Shown here one piece after another: positions 1 through 6,882 of a stretch of 26,529 nt of DNA; within the stretch, counting starts at the first letter, position 1; each line of letters opens with the position of its first letter. Below the pieces are notes generated by a model. The model worked only from the letters and a program-made list of their open reading frames with translations, was not told where the DNA came from and searched no databases. Position numbers and translations under genes: made by a program. The DNA lies in contig JBJEKU010000012.1 in NCBI GenBank assembly GCA_051878795.1, positions 1 through 26,529 of the forward strand, in the 5' to 3' direction. This DNA comes from W1P20-047 sp051878795 (GTDB taxonomy: Bacteria > Actinomycetota > Coriobacteriia > Coriobacteriales > Eggerthellaceae).

Positions 1-27
1 CTTCCATGGGTTATACCCTAAGAGCAA

Positions 28-48
28 ACCACCCGCTTTGCGGGTGGT
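28..48. repeat. Perfect 9-bp hairpin near window edge (possible IS200/IS605-type end or terminator)
   Basis: The arms ACCACCCGC (28-36) and GCGGGTGGT (40-48) pair perfectly around a TTT loop. There is no T-tract on the plus strand; on the minus strand the stem is followed by a weakly T-rich stretch. A compact GC-rich hairpin flanked by AT-rich sequence resembles the subterminal palindromes of IS200/IS605 elements. No transposase is visible in the window, so a terminator for a gene to the left is an equal alternative. Confidence 0.4.
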
Positions 49-167
49 CATGATTAGAGGCAACAGCTGGTTGCTTGCCACGGGTTTGCTACGGGATGGA
101 AAATGGCATCAAGGTTCCGTTCGGCGTTATCGTCGCAGAGCCAGGATCTTACGAGAAAGGACCGGGA

Positions 168-611
168 ATGGCGTTGAAGGACATATTGCCCCAGCTCAGG
201 AAAGAGCGCGGGATGACCCAGGAAGATCTAGCCGCAAAACTCTTCATTACCCGTCAGGCGGTGAGCAGGTGGGAAAACGGCGAGACGACACCCGGCATCG
301 ACATGATCAAACTGATTGCGGTCACGCTCGATGTGCCCGTGGTCCATTTGCTCGACATGCCCGAACATTACTGCCAAAGCTGCGGGATGATTCTTTCCGA
401 TGCAAGCGAATACGGAAGCAACGAAGATGGCAGCGCGAATCCTGACTATTGCAAATGGTGCTATGAAGGCGGCGGCTACGTCGATCAGAAGACCATGGAG
501 CAGATGATCGAAGAATGCGCTCCTATGATGGCCCAGCATCTTGGCTGGACCGTCGATCAGTGCGCATCCTTGATGGGCGCTATGCTCCCCAACCTGACTC
601 GCTGGAAGTAA
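168..611 (+). CDS. XRE-family transcriptional regulator with C-terminal zinc ribbon
   Basis: The 147-residue product starts with a Cro/CI-type helix-turn-helix (about residues 5-62) containing the typical pattern RKERGMTQEDLA, then TRQAVSRWENG. A small zinc-ribbon domain follows, with Cys69/Cys72 (CQSC) and Cys95/Cys98 (CKWC) and the 'YCKWCYEGG' pattern of the putative zinc-ribbon_12 family often fused to XRE regulators. The ATG at 168 was chosen because AAAGGA lies just upstream; the in-frame extension to 75 has no such site and no family similarity. It is probably a cytoplasmic DNA-binding regulator. The target is unknown and no partner gene is adjacent on the same strand. The fold is well supported, the regulon is not. 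Confidence 0.85.
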   Translation: MALKDILPQLRKERGMTQEDLAAKLFITRQAVSRWENGETTPGIDMIKLIAVTLDVPVVHLLDMPEHYCQSCGMILSDASEYGSNEDGSANPDYCKWCYEGGGYVDQKTMEQMIEECAPMMAQHLGWTVDQCASLMGAMLPNLTRWK

Positions 612-696
612 GGCATCGCGGCGCGCTTAGGCGAAGCGCAGCAAGGGATGTGCTTATATCGTGCACTTAATTGTATTTCAGAATCCAAGTTGACAG

Positions 697-734
697 AACG
701 GGCCGGCATGGGCATTCATGTCGGCCGTTTTGTT
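697..734 (+). terminator. Imperfect hairpin plus T-rich tail after the XRE gene
   Basis: AACGGGCCGGCATG pairs with CATGTCGGCCGTT with one bulge and one mismatch, around a six-base loop, and is followed by TTTTGTT. It lies about 85 nt after the XRE stop and runs into the 3' end of the convergent yjdF gene. It is a likely intrinsic terminator. Confidence 0.6.
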
Positions 735-1155
735 ATCTCCCACGATGCTTCTGCTTGCGTTTTTCCGTTTTGAGGCGGAATCTTGCGTCTGCTTCGGCCT
801 TCTTTACCGCGCTGTTCCTTTTGCGGCTGGCCTGTTTTCCTTCTTCGCGCATTTCCGCCAGGGCTATCTGCGCCTTGGTGCTAGGTTGGGCTTTGGCCGC
901 TTCCTTTGCGGCTTCTCGCTGGCGGCGTTTGGGGTTGCTCGCGGTTTTCTTACGTTCGAGCTGAACGGTGGGGGAAAAGCGAAAGCGATTCCATCGGTTT
1001 TGGATAAATTGCAGCACTTCTTCGTTCGAGGGTTCTGCGCCGAAGACTATTCGCGCGGCACAGAGCGATTCGCCTTCGATTCGTTCGAGGATTCCGACCC
1101 AGAATTGGCCGTCGTGGAATATGGTAAGGGTGACCGAAATGGAATGATTCGACAT
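733..1155 (-). CDS. yjdF: YjdF family protein (DUF2992)
   Basis: The 140-residue protein matches the YjdF/DUF2992 family. It has an N-terminal half with 'TIFHDGQFWVGILER', then 'AARIVFGAEPSNEEVLQFI' and 'NRWNRFRFSP', and a highly basic Lys/Arg-rich C-terminal half of about 70 residues. The biochemical function of the family is not established. In Bacillus the gene is controlled by the yjdF riboswitch, which responds to azaaromatic compounds. The ATG at 1155 is fixed by AGGAGG about 7 nt upstream; the longer open frame to 1428 merely reads back through the riboswitch leader. The leader carries an aptamer-like element and a terminator (separate entries), so expression is probably ligand-dependent and the protein may take part in resistance to, or modification of, planar aromatic compounds. 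That role is inference. Confidence 0.85.
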   Translation of the reverse strand: MSNHSISVTLTIFHDGQFWVGILERIEGESLCAARIVFGAEPSNEEVLQFIQNRWNRFRFSPTVQLERKKTASNPKRRQREAAKEAAKAQPSTKAQIALAEMREEGKQASRKRNSAVKKAEADARFRLKTEKRKQKHRGR

Positions 1156-1171
1156 GATAAGCCTCCTTCTC

Positions 1172-1203
1172 GCACAACAAAACAAGCCCGATAGCAATCG
1201 GGT
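1172..1203 (-). terminator. Intrinsic terminator in the yjdF leader
   Basis: On the minus strand CCCGAT-tgct-ATCGGG (1187-1202) forms a 6-bp GC-rich stem followed by the T-rich tract CTTGTTTTGTTG. It sits between the aptamer and the yjdF ribosome binding site. That is the expected place for the expression platform of a transcriptional riboswitch. Confidence 0.7.
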
Positions 1204-1220
1204 TTCGGTGCGGAGAAGGG

Positions 1221-1314
1221 ACAACCAAGGAGGCAGGTTACTGGCAGCTGGCATTTGCTGCGCCCCGACTACCCAACGGGGCCGTGTTTTTATCTCCAGC
1301 CTGTATTGTAGCCC
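1221..1314 (-). ncRNA. yjdF riboswitch (azaaromatic-sensing aptamer)
   Basis: The minus-strand leader of yjdF contains TACAATACAGGCTGGAG, then ATAAAAACAC, an inner hairpin (GCCCCG/CGGGGC), and closes with AACCTGCCTCCTTGG. From memory these blocks correspond to the conserved positions of the yjdF RNA motif. Position directly in front of a yjdF gene and a downstream terminator support the call. No covariance search could be run. Confidence 0.8.
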
Positions 1315-1502
1315 AATTCCCGTTCCTTTTACGTGTGCAAGATATGGCTGGTGTTGCAGATGGGGGGGTGGGATAGGGGTTTTCCCATTTGAATTGCTTG
1401 TGTCTTCTCGAAAGGCATAAGCGCTCAACGCCGGTAGTTCTGTGCAGAGATGATTCTCGCATCCCCGAGTGTCCGTGTCCGTTCGTTGAAAGCGGAAAGA
1501 GC

Positions 1503-1535
1503 TTGCATCGGGTGGATTGGGGTTTTTCCTATACT
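1503..1535 (+). promoter_or_regulatory. Possible ilvA promoter
   Basis: A good -10 box, TATACT (1530-1535), lies 43 nt before the ilvA start. The best upstream hexamer is TTGCAT (1503-1508), but the 21-bp spacing is too long for a strong promoter, so the -35 assignment is weak. Confidence 0.3.
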
Positions 1536-1578
1536 AGAACCGATTTTGAAAATCCAGCACGAAACGAGGTAGATACGC

Positions 1579-2790
1579 ATGCTCACCATCGACGCATTCG
1601 AAGATGCCTGCGCGAAGGTCCGCGAGGTTACGCAAAAGACGAGTCTCATCGAAAGCCCGCATTTCAGCGAGGCAACCGGTAACAAAGTCTTCTTCAAGCC
1701 GGAGAACCTTCAACGTACCGGTGCATACAAGGTGCGCGGGGCATATTACAAAATCAGCACTCTGACCGATGAGGAGCGTGGTCGCGGCTTGATTACCGCT
1801 TCTGCGGGAAACCACGCCCAGGGCGTTGCCTACGCGGCATCACGCTGCGGGGCGAAAGCGGTCATCGTCATGCCTACTACCACTCCCTTGATCAAGGTCG
1901 AGCGCACGAAGGGCTATGGCGCGGAGGTCATCCTCTACGGTGACGTGTACGATGAGGCTTGCGAGCGTGCCTATGAGCTTGCCGACGAATTCGGCTACAC
2001 CTTCATCCATCCCTTCAACGACCTTGCCGTGGCAACGGGGCAGGGTACTATCGCGATGGAGATAGTGCAGGAGCTTCCCTTCGTGGACTACATCCTGGTT
2101 CCCATCGGAGGTGGCGGCCTGGCAACCGGTGTATCATCGCTTGCGAAGATCCTGAATCCGCATATCAAGGTGATCGGCGTCGAACCTGCCGGTGCCGCGT
2201 GCATGAAGGCCTCGCTCGAAGCCGGGCATGTGGTCAAGCTGCCCCATGTCAGCACCATTGCCGACGGTACCGCTGTCCAGCAGCCGGGCGATGTGATCTT
2301 CCCTTACTTGCAGGAAAATATCGACGGAATCATTACCGTGGATGATTCGGAATTGATCGCCGCCTTCTTGGATATGGTGGAAAGCCATAAGATGATCGTC
2401 GAGAATTCGGGTCTTCTGACGGTTGCCGCCCTGAAGCATCTGGATGTGAAAGGCAAGAAGGTGGTTTCCATCCTTTCGGGTGGCAATATGGACGTGATCA
2501 CCATGTCTTCCGTGGTCCAGCACGGCCTGATCCAGAGAGACCGCATCTTCACCGTTTCCGTGCTGCTGCCCGACAGGCCCGGCGAGCTCGTGCGTGTTGC
2601 CGGTCTTATCGCCGATGAAGGCGGCAACGTCGTGCGCTTGGATCATAACCAGTTCGTCAGCACCAATCGCAATGCCGCGGTGGAGCTGAGGGTGACCATC
2701 GAGGCTTTCGGGACTTCGCATAAGCTGGCAATCGTGAAGGCCTTGGAGGAAGCCGGTTTCAAGCCAAAGCTGATCCAGGCGCATCTGTAG
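1579..2790 (+). CDS. ilvA: Threonine ammonia-lyase (threonine deaminase) with ACT domain
   Basis: PLP-dependent enzyme converting L-threonine to 2-oxobutanoate and ammonia, the first step of isoleucine synthesis or of threonine catabolism. The 403-residue chain has the fold-type II serine/threonine dehydratase domain (about 1-320). Lys51 lies in TGAYKVRGA (the Schiff-base lysine), ASAGNHAQG is at about 74-82, and the phosphate-binding PIGGGGLATG is at about 185-194. A single ACT domain follows (about 325-400, 'TVSVLLPDRPGELVRVAGLIADEGGN'). The length fits the roughly 400-residue single-ACT class rather than the 500-residue E. coli IlvA. GAGGT precedes the ATG. It stands alone: the next gene, trpB, has its own promoter and attenuator. 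The sequence does not settle a biosynthetic versus catabolic role; the ACT domain suggests control by an amino acid. Confidence 0.93.
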   Translation: MLTIDAFEDACAKVREVTQKTSLIESPHFSEATGNKVFFKPENLQRTGAYKVRGAYYKISTLTDEERGRGLITASAGNHAQGVAYAASRCGAKAVIVMPTTTPLIKVERTKGYGAEVILYGDVYDEACERAYELADEFGYTFIHPFNDLAVATGQGTIAMEIVQELPFVDYILVPIGGGGLATGVSSLAKILNPHIKVIGVEPAGAACMKASLEAGHVVKLPHVSTIADGTAVQQPGDVIFPYLQENIDGIITVDDSELIAAFLDMVESHKMIVENSGLLTVAALKHLDVKGKKVVSILSGGNMDVITMSSVVQHGLIQRDRIFTVSVLLPDRPGELVRVAGLIADEGGNVVRLDHNQFVSTNRNAAVELRVTIEAFGTSHKLAIVKALEEAGFKPKLIQAHL

Positions 2791-2833
2791 GGAGGCAGTG
2801 CAATCTGCAGAAGCCGATTCCCCGAAATAATAC

Positions 2834-2861
2834 TTGCTTTATCGTAATGGAGTGCTAAACT
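2834..2861 (+). promoter_or_regulatory. Promoter of the trp leader / trpB transcript
   Basis: TTGCTT (2834-2839) and TAAACT (2856-2861) are separated by 16 bp, with TG just before the -10 (extended -10). Transcription would start near 2868, shortly before the leader peptide. Confidence 0.65.
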
Positions 2862-2897
2862 GGCTTGCGAACCCGAAACGAGAAAGGGATGACTTTC

Positions 2898-2984
2898 GTG
2901 ACCATGACCCGTGCATACACTGTTGAAACTGCTGCACTCGCAGTGGCGGCAACTCGTGCATGGTGGTGGCGTAAGGAGATTTGA
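2898..2984 (+). CDS. trpL: Tryptophan operon leader peptide with three consecutive Trp codons
   Basis: The frame encodes a 28-residue peptide ending ATRAWWWRKEI, with TGG-TGG-TGG at 2961-2969 and a TGA stop at 2982-2984. The GTG at 2898 lies about 10 nt after GAAAGGG; an in-frame ATG at 2904 is an alternative start, and the ATG at 2889 is too close to the ribosome binding site. Three adjacent Trp codons, a following antiterminator/terminator pair and a downstream trpB gene define a ribosome-mediated attenuator. At low Trp the ribosome stalls on the Trp codons and leaves the antiterminator segment free. With enough Trp it reaches the stop codon and covers that segment. Confidence 0.9.
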   Translation: MTMTRAYTVETAALAVAATRAWWWRKEI

Positions 2985-2985
2985 T

Positions 2986-3051
2986 TCGGGTTATCGGAAC
3001 TTCATCCTGCGCATACAAGTTTGGGGTCCTCGGTAATCCGAGGACCTTTTT
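2986..3051 (+). promoter_or_regulatory. trp attenuator: mutually exclusive antiterminator and terminator
   Basis: The terminator stem GGTCCTCGG (3025-3033) / CCGAGGACC (3038-3046) with loop TAAT is followed by TTTTT. The segment TCGGGTTATCGG (2986-2997), directly after the leader stop codon, can form a 12-bp antiterminator with TCGGTAATCCGA (3030-3041), including three G-T wobbles. That pairing uses most of the terminator, so the two structures exclude each other. The 2986-2997 arm would be masked by a ribosome at the stop codon and free when it stalls on the Trp codons. Confidence 0.85.
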
Positions 3052-3140
3052 GTTGCGGGGGATGGGTGCCTGGTGGTTTGTATTCATGCTTCCGCAGCGC
3101 AGGATTCATTCGAATCGGAAACGTGAAGAAAGGAACCGCC

Positions 3141-4526
3141 ATGATCGAAAAAGCGCCGTATCGTCTGTACTTGACCCAGGACCAGATTCCCACCAAATGG
3201 TATAACCTCAGGGCCGATATGCCCGAGCCTCCCGAGCCTATGAGGCTTCCCAATGGAAAGATCGCGACCGCGGAGGATATCGCCCCGGTATTCTGCGATA
3301 AGCTGGTCGAGCAGGAGCTTGACGACAAGACCGCGTATTTCGATATCCCCGAACCCATTATGGAGATGTACAAGGTGTATCGTCCTAGCCCCCTGTGCCG
3401 TGCCTACAATCTGGAGCGCGCCTTGGGTACCCCTGCGAAGATCTACTATAAGTTCGAAGGCAACAACACCTCTGGATCGCATAAGCTCAATTCCGCCATT
3501 GCGCAGGCTTACTACGCAAAGGAACAGGATCTGGACAAGATAACCACGGAAACCGGTGCGGGGCAGTGGGGCACCGCGCTTTCCGAAGCCGCCGATCACT
3601 TCGGTGTCGACTTGGATGTCTACATGGTTAAGTGCAGCTACGAACAGAAGCCGTTCCGTAGGTCGATCATGCAGACCTTCAACGCCACGGTGACTCCTTC
3701 GCCTTCGGATACCACCGAAATCGGCAAGAAGATGCTTGCCGACAATCCGGATTCCACCGGTTCTCTGGGTACCGCCATCTCCGAAGCCGTCGAAAAGGCC
3801 TTGAATGTTCCGGGTAACAAGGGACGCTATCAGCTGGGCAGCGTGCTCAACCAGGTCGTGCTGCACCAATCGATCATCGGCCTGGAATCCTATATCGCCA
3901 TGGAGCAGCTTGGCGAATATCCAGATATCGTGATCGGATGCGCAGGTGGCGGTTCGAACCTGGGCGGCCTTATCGCCCCGTTCATGCGCGATAAGCTGAA
4001 GGGTATCAAGCCCGATATGTGTTTCATCGCAGTCGAGCCAGCAAGTTGTCCCAGCTTGACCCGAGGGCGCTATGCATACGATTTCGCAGATACCGGCCAG
4101 ACCTGCCCGCTTTGCAAGATGTACACCTTGGGTAACGGCTTCCTTCCCAGCCCCGATCATGCAGGCGGGCTTCGCTACCACGGCATGAGCCCCATCGTCT
4201 CCAAGCTGAAGCATGATGGCTATATGGAGGCGGTGGCGGTACGCCAGACGGATATCTTTGCTGCTGCGGAAGAGTTCGCCCGTTTGGAGACCATCCTTCC
4301 CGCCCCTGAAAGCGCCCATGCTATCTACGTTGCTATGGAAGAGGCGAAGAAGTGCATCGAAACCGGCGAGGAGAAGACGATCCTCTTCGGACTGACTGGA
4401 ACAGGGTACTTCGACATGTATGCATACGAGGCTTTCAACAACGGCACGATGACCGACCATATTCCCACCGACGAAGAGCTGGAGGCGGGTTTCGCGACTA
4501 TCCCCCACATCGAGGGAATCCAGTAG
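3141..4526 (+). CDS. trpB: Tryptophan synthase beta chain, long TrpB2 type
   Basis: PLP enzyme joining indole and L-serine to tryptophan. The 461-residue length and the N-terminal extension (MIEKAPYRLYLTQDQIPTKW) are typical of the TrpB2 subgroup, which can act without the canonical TrpA interface. The PLP lysine is Lys115 in NNTSGSHKLNSA, followed by ETGAGQWGTA (137-146) and the phosphate-binding GCAGGGSNLGG in the centre. The ATG at 3141 follows AAAGGA; an upstream in-frame ATG at 3021 lies inside the attenuator hairpin and is rejected. No trpA or other trp gene is in the window, so it may salvage indole or complement a main trp operon elsewhere. The Trp attenuator just upstream shows that its level is set by charged tRNA-Trp, supporting a true role in Trp supply. 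Confidence 0.92.
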   Translation: MIEKAPYRLYLTQDQIPTKWYNLRADMPEPPEPMRLPNGKIATAEDIAPVFCDKLVEQELDDKTAYFDIPEPIMEMYKVYRPSPLCRAYNLERALGTPAKIYYKFEGNNTSGSHKLNSAIAQAYYAKEQDLDKITTETGAGQWGTALSEAADHFGVDLDVYMVKCSYEQKPFRRSIMQTFNATVTPSPSDTTEIGKKMLADNPDSTGSLGTAISEAVEKALNVPGNKGRYQLGSVLNQVVLHQSIIGLESYIAMEQLGEYPDIVIGCAGGGSNLGGLIAPFMRDKLKGIKPDMCFIAVEPASCPSLTRGRYAYDFADTGQTCPLCKMYTLGNGFLPSPDHAGGLRYHGMSPIVSKLKHDGYMEAVAVRQTDIFAAAEEFARLETILPAPESAHAIYVAMEEAKKCIETGEEKTILFGLTGTGYFDMYAYEAFNNGTMTDHIPTDEELEAGFATIPHIEGIQ

Positions 4527-5014
4527 GAAGCCGGGTTTCGTCAACACAGAGGTATTCGGCGATTGCGTCGGCTTTTCGAGCACTACGATTTCAGTATCAT
4601 TATCCTGATGAAGCAAGGAGCAAAGGCGCCTGCCGTGCATGTACGGCAGGCGTCCTGTGTTGCAGGTGCGAAATATCTGCTTTTGCGGCAAGGTTGGCTT
4701 CTTCGAAGGGAAGGGTGGGCAGGATGGTGGTGGTGCCCGTTTCTTCCTTGCTCTGATTAATCTGAGCTTGTGTTCTTGAACAGGGCGATTGAGAAGACCG
4801 TCGATGGGCAAGGATAATCTTCGGCGGATAGAATTCCCGTTAAGGGACGCGTGGAACCCTGCGGCATGTCGGGTTTCGCAGGGAGCTCGCTAGAATGCCT
4901 TATCCAGTTCATTCTCGAAGTTTTTTGTGTCTCAACCGAATCTTTATGCCCGAAATGATATCAACGCATGGAATTTACGTCCTGTGTATTGTTTTATTGC
5001 GAAAGGAGAATGCT
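4527..5014. other. Intergenic region with one strong hairpin, no gene recognised
   Basis: The short open frames here have no family features and no good ribosome binding sites. A 10-bp hairpin lies at 4627-4652 (separate entry). The right end carries AAAGGAG (5002-5008), which serves the small broken gene at 5015. No convincing promoter pair was identified. Confidence 0.6.
4627..4652. terminator. Hairpin downstream of trpB, possible terminator
   Basis: CGCCTGCCGT (4627-4636) pairs perfectly with ACGGCAGGCG (4643-4652) around GCATGT. The tail, TCCTGTGT, is only weakly T-rich, so termination efficiency is uncertain. It is the best candidate for ending the trpB transcript. Confidence 0.5.
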
Positions 5015-5160
5015 GTGTCGAACGTGCTGAAGCCCCCATTCGCATTGGCTTCGTAGCCTTGGGTTCGGCTTTTATGGTGTTCGGGATGTTCCGTGGTGAA
5101 GCCGGGGTGGTTTTGTCCAAGGCGGCGAAGATCTGCTTGGAGCTTGTGGGCATTGGCTAG
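5015..5160 (+). pseudogene. CD1871A-like small CxxC protein, frameshifted
   Basis: A GTG at 5015, 6 nt after AAAGGAG, opens a frame that stops after 13 codons. Adding one C to the five-C run at 5033-5037 restores a 48-residue protein: MSNVLKPP, then IRIGFVALGSAF, VFGMFRGEAGVVLSKA and the C-terminal ICLELVGIG. That matches the length and pattern of the CD1871A family, tiny membrane proteins ending in ICLECIGIG and encoded with 4Fe-4S and TlpA-like proteins. The usual CxxC is also lost here, reading CLEL. Neighbour spacing (14 nt to the next gene) shows operon organisation. A sequencing error in the homopolymer could explain the frameshift but not the missing cysteine. The family assignment is from memory. 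Confidence 0.7.
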
Positions 5161-5173
5161 GAAGGGAACGCCC

Positions 5174-6109
5174 ATGCGCCTCAAATCCCATGTGCTTTTC
5201 CGTACAAGGGATTTGATCCAGGCGGCATCGACCTTGCTTGCGAATATCCATCTTCCGAATTTCATCACGGGAACCATCTACCAGGGTCCCACAAAGTCGG
5301 TGTGCGTTCCGGGGTTGAACTGCTATTCATGTCCCGGTGCGGCTGGGTCATGCCCAATCGGATTGCTTCAAGCGGTGGTAGGTTCTTCCAGGTTTTCTTT
5401 CAGCTACTACATTGTCGGCGTCTTAATCTTATTCGGGGTTTTGCTGGGGAGATTCATCTGCGGTTTTCTTTGTCCATTCGCGTGGTTTTAAGAACTGCTG
5501 CACAAGATTCCCACGAGGAAGCTCTCGACAAAGCGGCTGTGGCCATTGCGTTTCTTGAAATATGCCCTTCTGGTGCTCGTGCTGTTGCTTCCCGTGCTGA
5601 TCGAGAACAGCTTGGGTTTGGGCGAGCCGTATTTCTGCAAGTACATTTGCCCGCAGGGTGTGCTGCAGGGAGCATTGCCCCTTGCAGCAGCGAATTCGGG
5701 TATTCGGGCTGCACTCGGTCCTCTTTTCAGCTGGAAGTTCGCGATACTTCTTGCCGTGATCGTGTTGAGCGTGTTTTTCTACCGTCCCTTCTGCAAATGG
5801 CTTTGTTCTCTAGGGGCCTTCTATTCCCTGTTCAACAAGATCTCGCTTGTGCGGATGGGCGTAGATCATGGGCGGTGCATATCCTGCGATGCATGCTCGA
5901 AGGCATGTGGGATGGATGTCGATGTTGTTTCCCATCCCGATCACCCCGAATGCATCAGGTGCGGGAAATGCGTGGGTGCCTGTCCTGTCCAGGCGGTTTC
6001 GTATACGTTCTGTAGCCGCGGGAAGGGTGCTGCGTGCCCTACGGCTTCGATGCTTGATTCCCTAGAAACAATCGCGCGCGATGAGAAATCGCTTCGCGGT
6101 AACGAGTAA
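5174..6109 (+). pseudogene. 4Fe-4S binding membrane protein interrupted by an in-frame TAA
   Basis: Starting at ATG 5174 (after GAAGGGA), the protein reads through GLNCYSCPGAAGSCP (about residues 48-61), a transmembrane helix (about 79-92) and CGFLCPFAWF. It then hits TAA at 5489-5491 (codon 106). The same frame continues without interruption: ELLHKIPTRK, several hydrophobic segments, CKYICPQG, CKWLCSLGAF, and two ferredoxin-type clusters CISCDACSKAC and CIRCGKCVGACP, ending at 6109. Homologues normally carry Gln at the stop position (FGWFQELL), so CAA or CAG to TAA is the simplest explanation. Intact members are polytopic NapH/RnfB-like electron-transfer proteins of about 300 residues. A protein starting at ATG 5546 is conceivable but would lack the N-terminal cysteines. 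Confidence 0.8.
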
Positions 6110-6119
6110 GAAAGGTTCG

Positions 6120-6732
6120 ATGGATATGAAGAGGTTTTCGAAGGTTTGTTCGACAAGCGCTCTTATCAGCATGGGTTTGGTGCTTTCTTTGGCAGGCTGT
6201 GCCGGGCAAGGTGATGCAGAATCGTCTTCCTCGAGTGGTTCGGGGGCTGCCGTTCAGACCCAGGATGATGTAAGGGCTTCCTTTCCCTCGTTTTCGGGCG
6301 GCGACCTTGAGGGAAATGCGGTTGACAGCGAGTCCCTGTTCTCGGGCAATAAGGTGACCGTTGTGACTTTCTGGTTCTCTGATTGTCCTGCCTGCATCGA
6401 TGAGCTCTCGTCGTTCGAGGCGCTTAACAGCGAGCTGGCGGAAAAAGGGGGGAGAGCTAGTGGGTATCAACACCTACACGCTCGATGGTTCGAAGGACAG
6501 CATCGATCTCGCAAAACAGATCCTCGGCGAAAATGGCGCCACCTATCGGAATGTCCGCTTTGAGAACGAAGGGAGCATCGGCATGTTCGTGGGGCAGATC
6601 GTTGCATATCCGACGACGTACGTGGTTGATTCCGAAGGGAATATCGTTGGCGAGCCTGTTGTGGGAAACATCGAGAATCCGGAGAATCTGAACCAGCTCA
6701 ATGATTTGATCGGGCAAGCACTCGAAGGGTAG
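6120..6732 (+). pseudogene. TlpA/thioredoxin-like lipoprotein, frameshifted
   Basis: The start at 6120 (ATG, with AGAAAGG close upstream) gives a lipoprotein signal with lipobox LAGC (Cys27), a Ser-rich linker and a thioredoxin-type active site CPAC (89-92) in WFSDCPACIDELSSFE. At a six-G run (6447-6452) the frame shifts. Removing one G lets the protein continue as ELVGINTYTLDG...VAYPTTYVVDSEGNIVGE...IGQALEG to the stop at 6730-6732, about 203 residues, the normal TlpA/ResA-like size including the cis-Pro motif (YPTT). The role would be extracytoplasmic thiol redox exchange, probably with the 4Fe-4S protein as partner. As read, only a truncated protein lacking the C-terminal thioredoxin half would be made. 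An indel error in the homopolymer is possible. Confidence 0.8.
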
Positions 6733-6825
6733 GGGACCTTGGGCAAGGGACTGCATCGAAGGCGCTTTGATGATGCGGCTCATCTTCCCTGGTCGGTAGT
6801 TGGATTCGATGAAGACCCTCTATTG

Positions 6826-6853
6826 GCAAAGACCCCCGATCGGGGGTCTTTGC
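6826..6853. terminator. Bidirectional terminator between convergent genes
   Basis: A perfect 28-nt palindrome (arms GCAAAGACCCCCGA / TCGGGGGTCTTTGC) lies between the end of the TlpA-like gene and the end of the minus-strand phosphoesterase. Both strands end the stem with CTTTGC, which suits termination in both directions. Confidence 0.7.
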
Positions 6854-6882
6854 TGGAGGTGGAATATCTGACGTGACTTGTA

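Noticed and set aside
38..445. Plus-strand frame overlapping the XRE regulator
   Set aside because: Arg-rich translation without family features; the helix-turn-helix and zinc ribbon are in the other frame.
3021..3140. N-terminal extension of trpB
   Set aside because: The in-frame ATG at 3021 lies inside the attenuator terminator; the ATG at 3141 has a proper ribosome binding site and the family start.
3084..4811. 575-codon open frame on the minus strand opposite trpB
   Set aside because: It lies antisense to a clear trpB, has no family features and no ribosome binding site; it arises from the GC-rich codon usage of trpB.
4927..5014. ATG at 4927 as start of the CD1871A-like protein
   Set aside because: It gives 30 extra unrelated residues and ignores the AAAGGAG at 5002-5008; the frameshift explanation from GTG 5015 fits family length and sequence better.
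5302..6015. 237-codon plus-strand frame within the 4Fe-4S pseudogene
   Set aside because: Another reading frame of the same DNA; the iron-sulfur motifs are in the frame starting at 5174.
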